Assembly: GCA_028282395.1 (NCBI GenBank)
Contig: JANQHY010000163.1
Span: forward strand, 1-5,772
Direction: 5' to 3'
Source of the DNA: Gammaproteobacteria bacterium
Lineage (GTDB): Bacteria > Pseudomonadota > Gammaproteobacteria > UBA12402
Length of the DNA: 5,772 nt
This document shows, piece after piece, positions 4,588 through 5,772 of this stretch (within the stretch, counting starts at the first letter, position 1; every line of letters begins with the position of its first letter). Below the pieces are notes generated by a model, which was given only the letters and a program-made list of their open reading frames with translations, searched no databases and was not told the DNA's origin. Made by a program: the position numbers and the translations under genes.

Positions 4588-5697
4588 ATGTCAGGAACCA
4601 TTCAACCATCGTCACACTGCCGTTGGGGAATCCTCGGTGCCGCGGGGATAGCCCGCAAAAATTGGCAGGGAATTTTTCATGCCAATAATGCCACCCTTAT
4701 CGCATTAGCGAGTCGCCAACAGCCTAAAGCACAACAGTTTATTGATCAGTGCCAAGCTGAGATGGCATTCACTACACCACCTATTGCCGTTGAAGGCTAT
4801 GATGCTCTGCTGCATCGAGACGATATTGACGCGGTCTATATTCCGTTGCCAACAGGAATTCGTAAACAGTGGGTGCTGAAAGCAGCGCAAGCAGGTAAAC
4901 ATGTCCTGTGTGAGAAACCGTGTGCAAGCAGTGTTGCCGATCTTACCGAGATGATATCTGTTTGTGAGCAGCATGGGGTTCAGTTTATGGATGGCGTAAT
5001 GTTTATGCACAACAGTCGTCTGGATGCTATGCGTAAGCGGTTAAATGAGAGTAACGCAGTGGGGGATGTGAAGCGCATCAGTTCACAGTTCAGCTTTCCT
5101 GGATCGGAGCAGTTTTTCTCAAATGATATTCGTGTCAAGAGTAATCTTGAACCGCTTGGGTGTTTAGGGGATTTAGGTTGGTACAATATTCGTTTTATTC
5201 TTTGGTTGCTCAATTATAGTATGCCAGATAAAGTCTCTGGACGTATATTAGTCGCAGATAATGATAAAGCAGCAGGGTTACCATGGGCCTTTTCTGGCGA
5301 ACTATTTTTTGCCAATGATGTTTCCGCAAGTTTTTATTGCTCGTTTTTAGTTGAGCGACAGCAATGGGTAAATGTCAGTGGTACAAAAGGGTATTTGCAT
5401 GTAGATGATTTTGTTTCACCACGCAATAGCGCAAAAGCAACTTTTACACTGAACGATATCGTTTATGATCAACATGGTAATCAACTTGATGATGAGAGAA
5501 AAATCTCTAGACAAGAAGAAGTGGTTAGGGAGAGTGCTAATGATCAGATAACCGAGATGATTTGCCACTTTTCTGCCCTAGTTGCATCAGGACAGCCGGA
5601 GAAGAAATGGTCTGATATCGCTTTGCAGACACAACAGGTAGTCAATGCGTGTTTGCATTCCGCACAAATGGATAGCCGTTTGGTGAGGGTAGCTTAA
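4588..5697 (+). CDS. Gfo/Idh/MocA-family NAD(P)-dependent oxidoreductase, plant-like subgroup
   Basis: This 369-residue protein has the two-domain Gfo/Idh/MocA layout: a Rossmann domain (about 11-135) with the dinucleotide loop GILGAAGIA at 14-22, IPLPTG at 85-90 and the family hallmark CEKP at 108-111, then an alpha/beta domain with GDLGWYNIRF at 194-203, where Asp195 and Tyr199 occupy the usual catalytic region. MDGVMFMHN (134-142), FSFPGSEQFFSNDIRVK (168-184) and YCSFL (250-254) resemble the plant proteins related to Arabidopsis At4g09670, a subgroup with bacterial members. Enzymes of the family oxidise or reduce sugars, inositols and similar polyols; the substrate here cannot be read. ATG 4588 is chosen because AAGGAG (4577-4582) lies 5 nt upstream and homology begins at residue ~12; the frame is open back to a TTG at 4555 inside the hairpin. 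It follows rplI by 81 bp, so read-through or an unseen promoter is possible. Confidence 0.9.
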   Translation: MSGTIQPSSHCRWGILGAAGIARKNWQGIFHANNATLIALASRQQPKAQQFIDQCQAEMAFTTPPIAVEGYDALLHRDDIDAVYIPLPTGIRKQWVLKAAQAGKHVLCEKPCASSVADLTEMISVCEQHGVQFMDGVMFMHNSRLDAMRKRLNESNAVGDVKRISSQFSFPGSEQFFSNDIRVKSNLEPLGCLGDLGWYNIRFILWLLNYSMPDKVSGRILVADNDKAAGLPWAFSGELFFANDVSASFYCSFLVERQQWVNVSGTKGYLHVDDFVSPRNSAKATFTLNDIVYDQHGNQLDDERKISRQEEVVRESANDQITEMICHFSALVASGQPEKKWSDIALQTQQVVNACLHSAQMDSRLVRVA

Positions 5698-5698
5698 A

Positions 5699-5772
5699 CC
5701 TAAATTCGGCAGTACCCACCTACTGCGAGCGGCCAGTCGTCTGAATTTAAGGCGAAAAAGCGGAATATTTTT
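5699..5772. other. Non-coding right edge with nested inverted repeats
   Basis: CCTAAATTC (5699-5707) can pair with GAATTTA-A-GG (5743-5752) with one bulged A. It encloses a second perfect stem, GCAGTA (5709-5714) with TACTGC (5721-5726), with loop CCCACC. A T-run (5768-5772) ends the window after AAAAAGCGGAATA. It could be a transcription terminator region, a structured RNA or the end of a mobile element; the window stops too soon to tell. I see no open reading frame here. Confidence 0.4.

Noticed and set aside
5734..5745. Neisserial DNA uptake sequence-like CAGTCGTCTGAA
   Set aside because: It matches 10 of 12 bases of one dialect as I recall it, but there is a single copy and the genes look gammaproteobacterial; chance is likely.

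Overview
The window looks like ordinary chromosome from a gammaproteobacterium of moderately low G+C (by eye, low-to-mid 40s percent). Three things point there: an Mpl murein-recycling ligase, ribosomal proteins S6, S18 and L9 that closely resemble the Escherichia coli ones, and the gene order rpsF-rpsR-(DUF2232 membrane protein)-rplI, which I recall from Pseudomonas and relatives. A pyrophosphate-type phosphofructokinase is common in methylotrophic, sulfur-oxidising and some other gammaproteobacteria. I cannot name genus or species from this sequence.

Layout. Positions 1-553 hold the first 184 codons of mpl on the minus strand, running off the left edge. A 74-bp divergent gap (554-627) follows, in which the two candidate -10 boxes overlap inside a small dyad. 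A plus-strand 6-phosphofructokinase gene (628-1890) has the active-site residues of the pyrophosphate-dependent type. Next is a compact unit (about 1908-2300): a good sigma70-like promoter, a hairpin beginning almost exactly at the predicted transcript 5' end, a 68-residue secreted Arg/Val/Tyr/Pro-rich protein with no acidic residue, and hairpins that may end it. From 2339 to 4506 lies the ribosomal-protein operon: a 17-nt palindrome, a strong promoter with a G+C-rich discriminator, a leader that folds like the known S6:S18-binding autoregulatory motif and pairs with the rpsF Shine-Dalgarno sequence, then rpsF, rpsR, the DUF2232 gene and rplI with gaps of 20-25 bp. After a strong hairpin without a T-run, a Gfo/Idh/MocA-family oxidoreductase (4588-5697) follows where dnaB often sits. 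The last 75 bases are non-coding and can fold into a nested structure cut by the window edge.

How the genes work together. S6 and S18 bind each other on the 30S platform and, through the leader, probably limit their own synthesis. L9 belongs to the 50S subunit. The DUF2232 protein is a multi-pass membrane protein of unknown role that travels with them. Mpl recycles cell-wall peptides and the phosphofructokinase is glycolytic; their divergent promoters probably compete or are co-controlled. The oxidoreductase and the small secreted protein have no evident functional link to the rest.

I see no CRISPR array, rRNA, tRNA, complete mobile element or defence cassette. I found no convincing new multi-gene system. 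The least explained items are the small cationic secreted protein with its hairpin leader, the DUF2232 protein, the plant-like oxidoreductase and the structured right edge.
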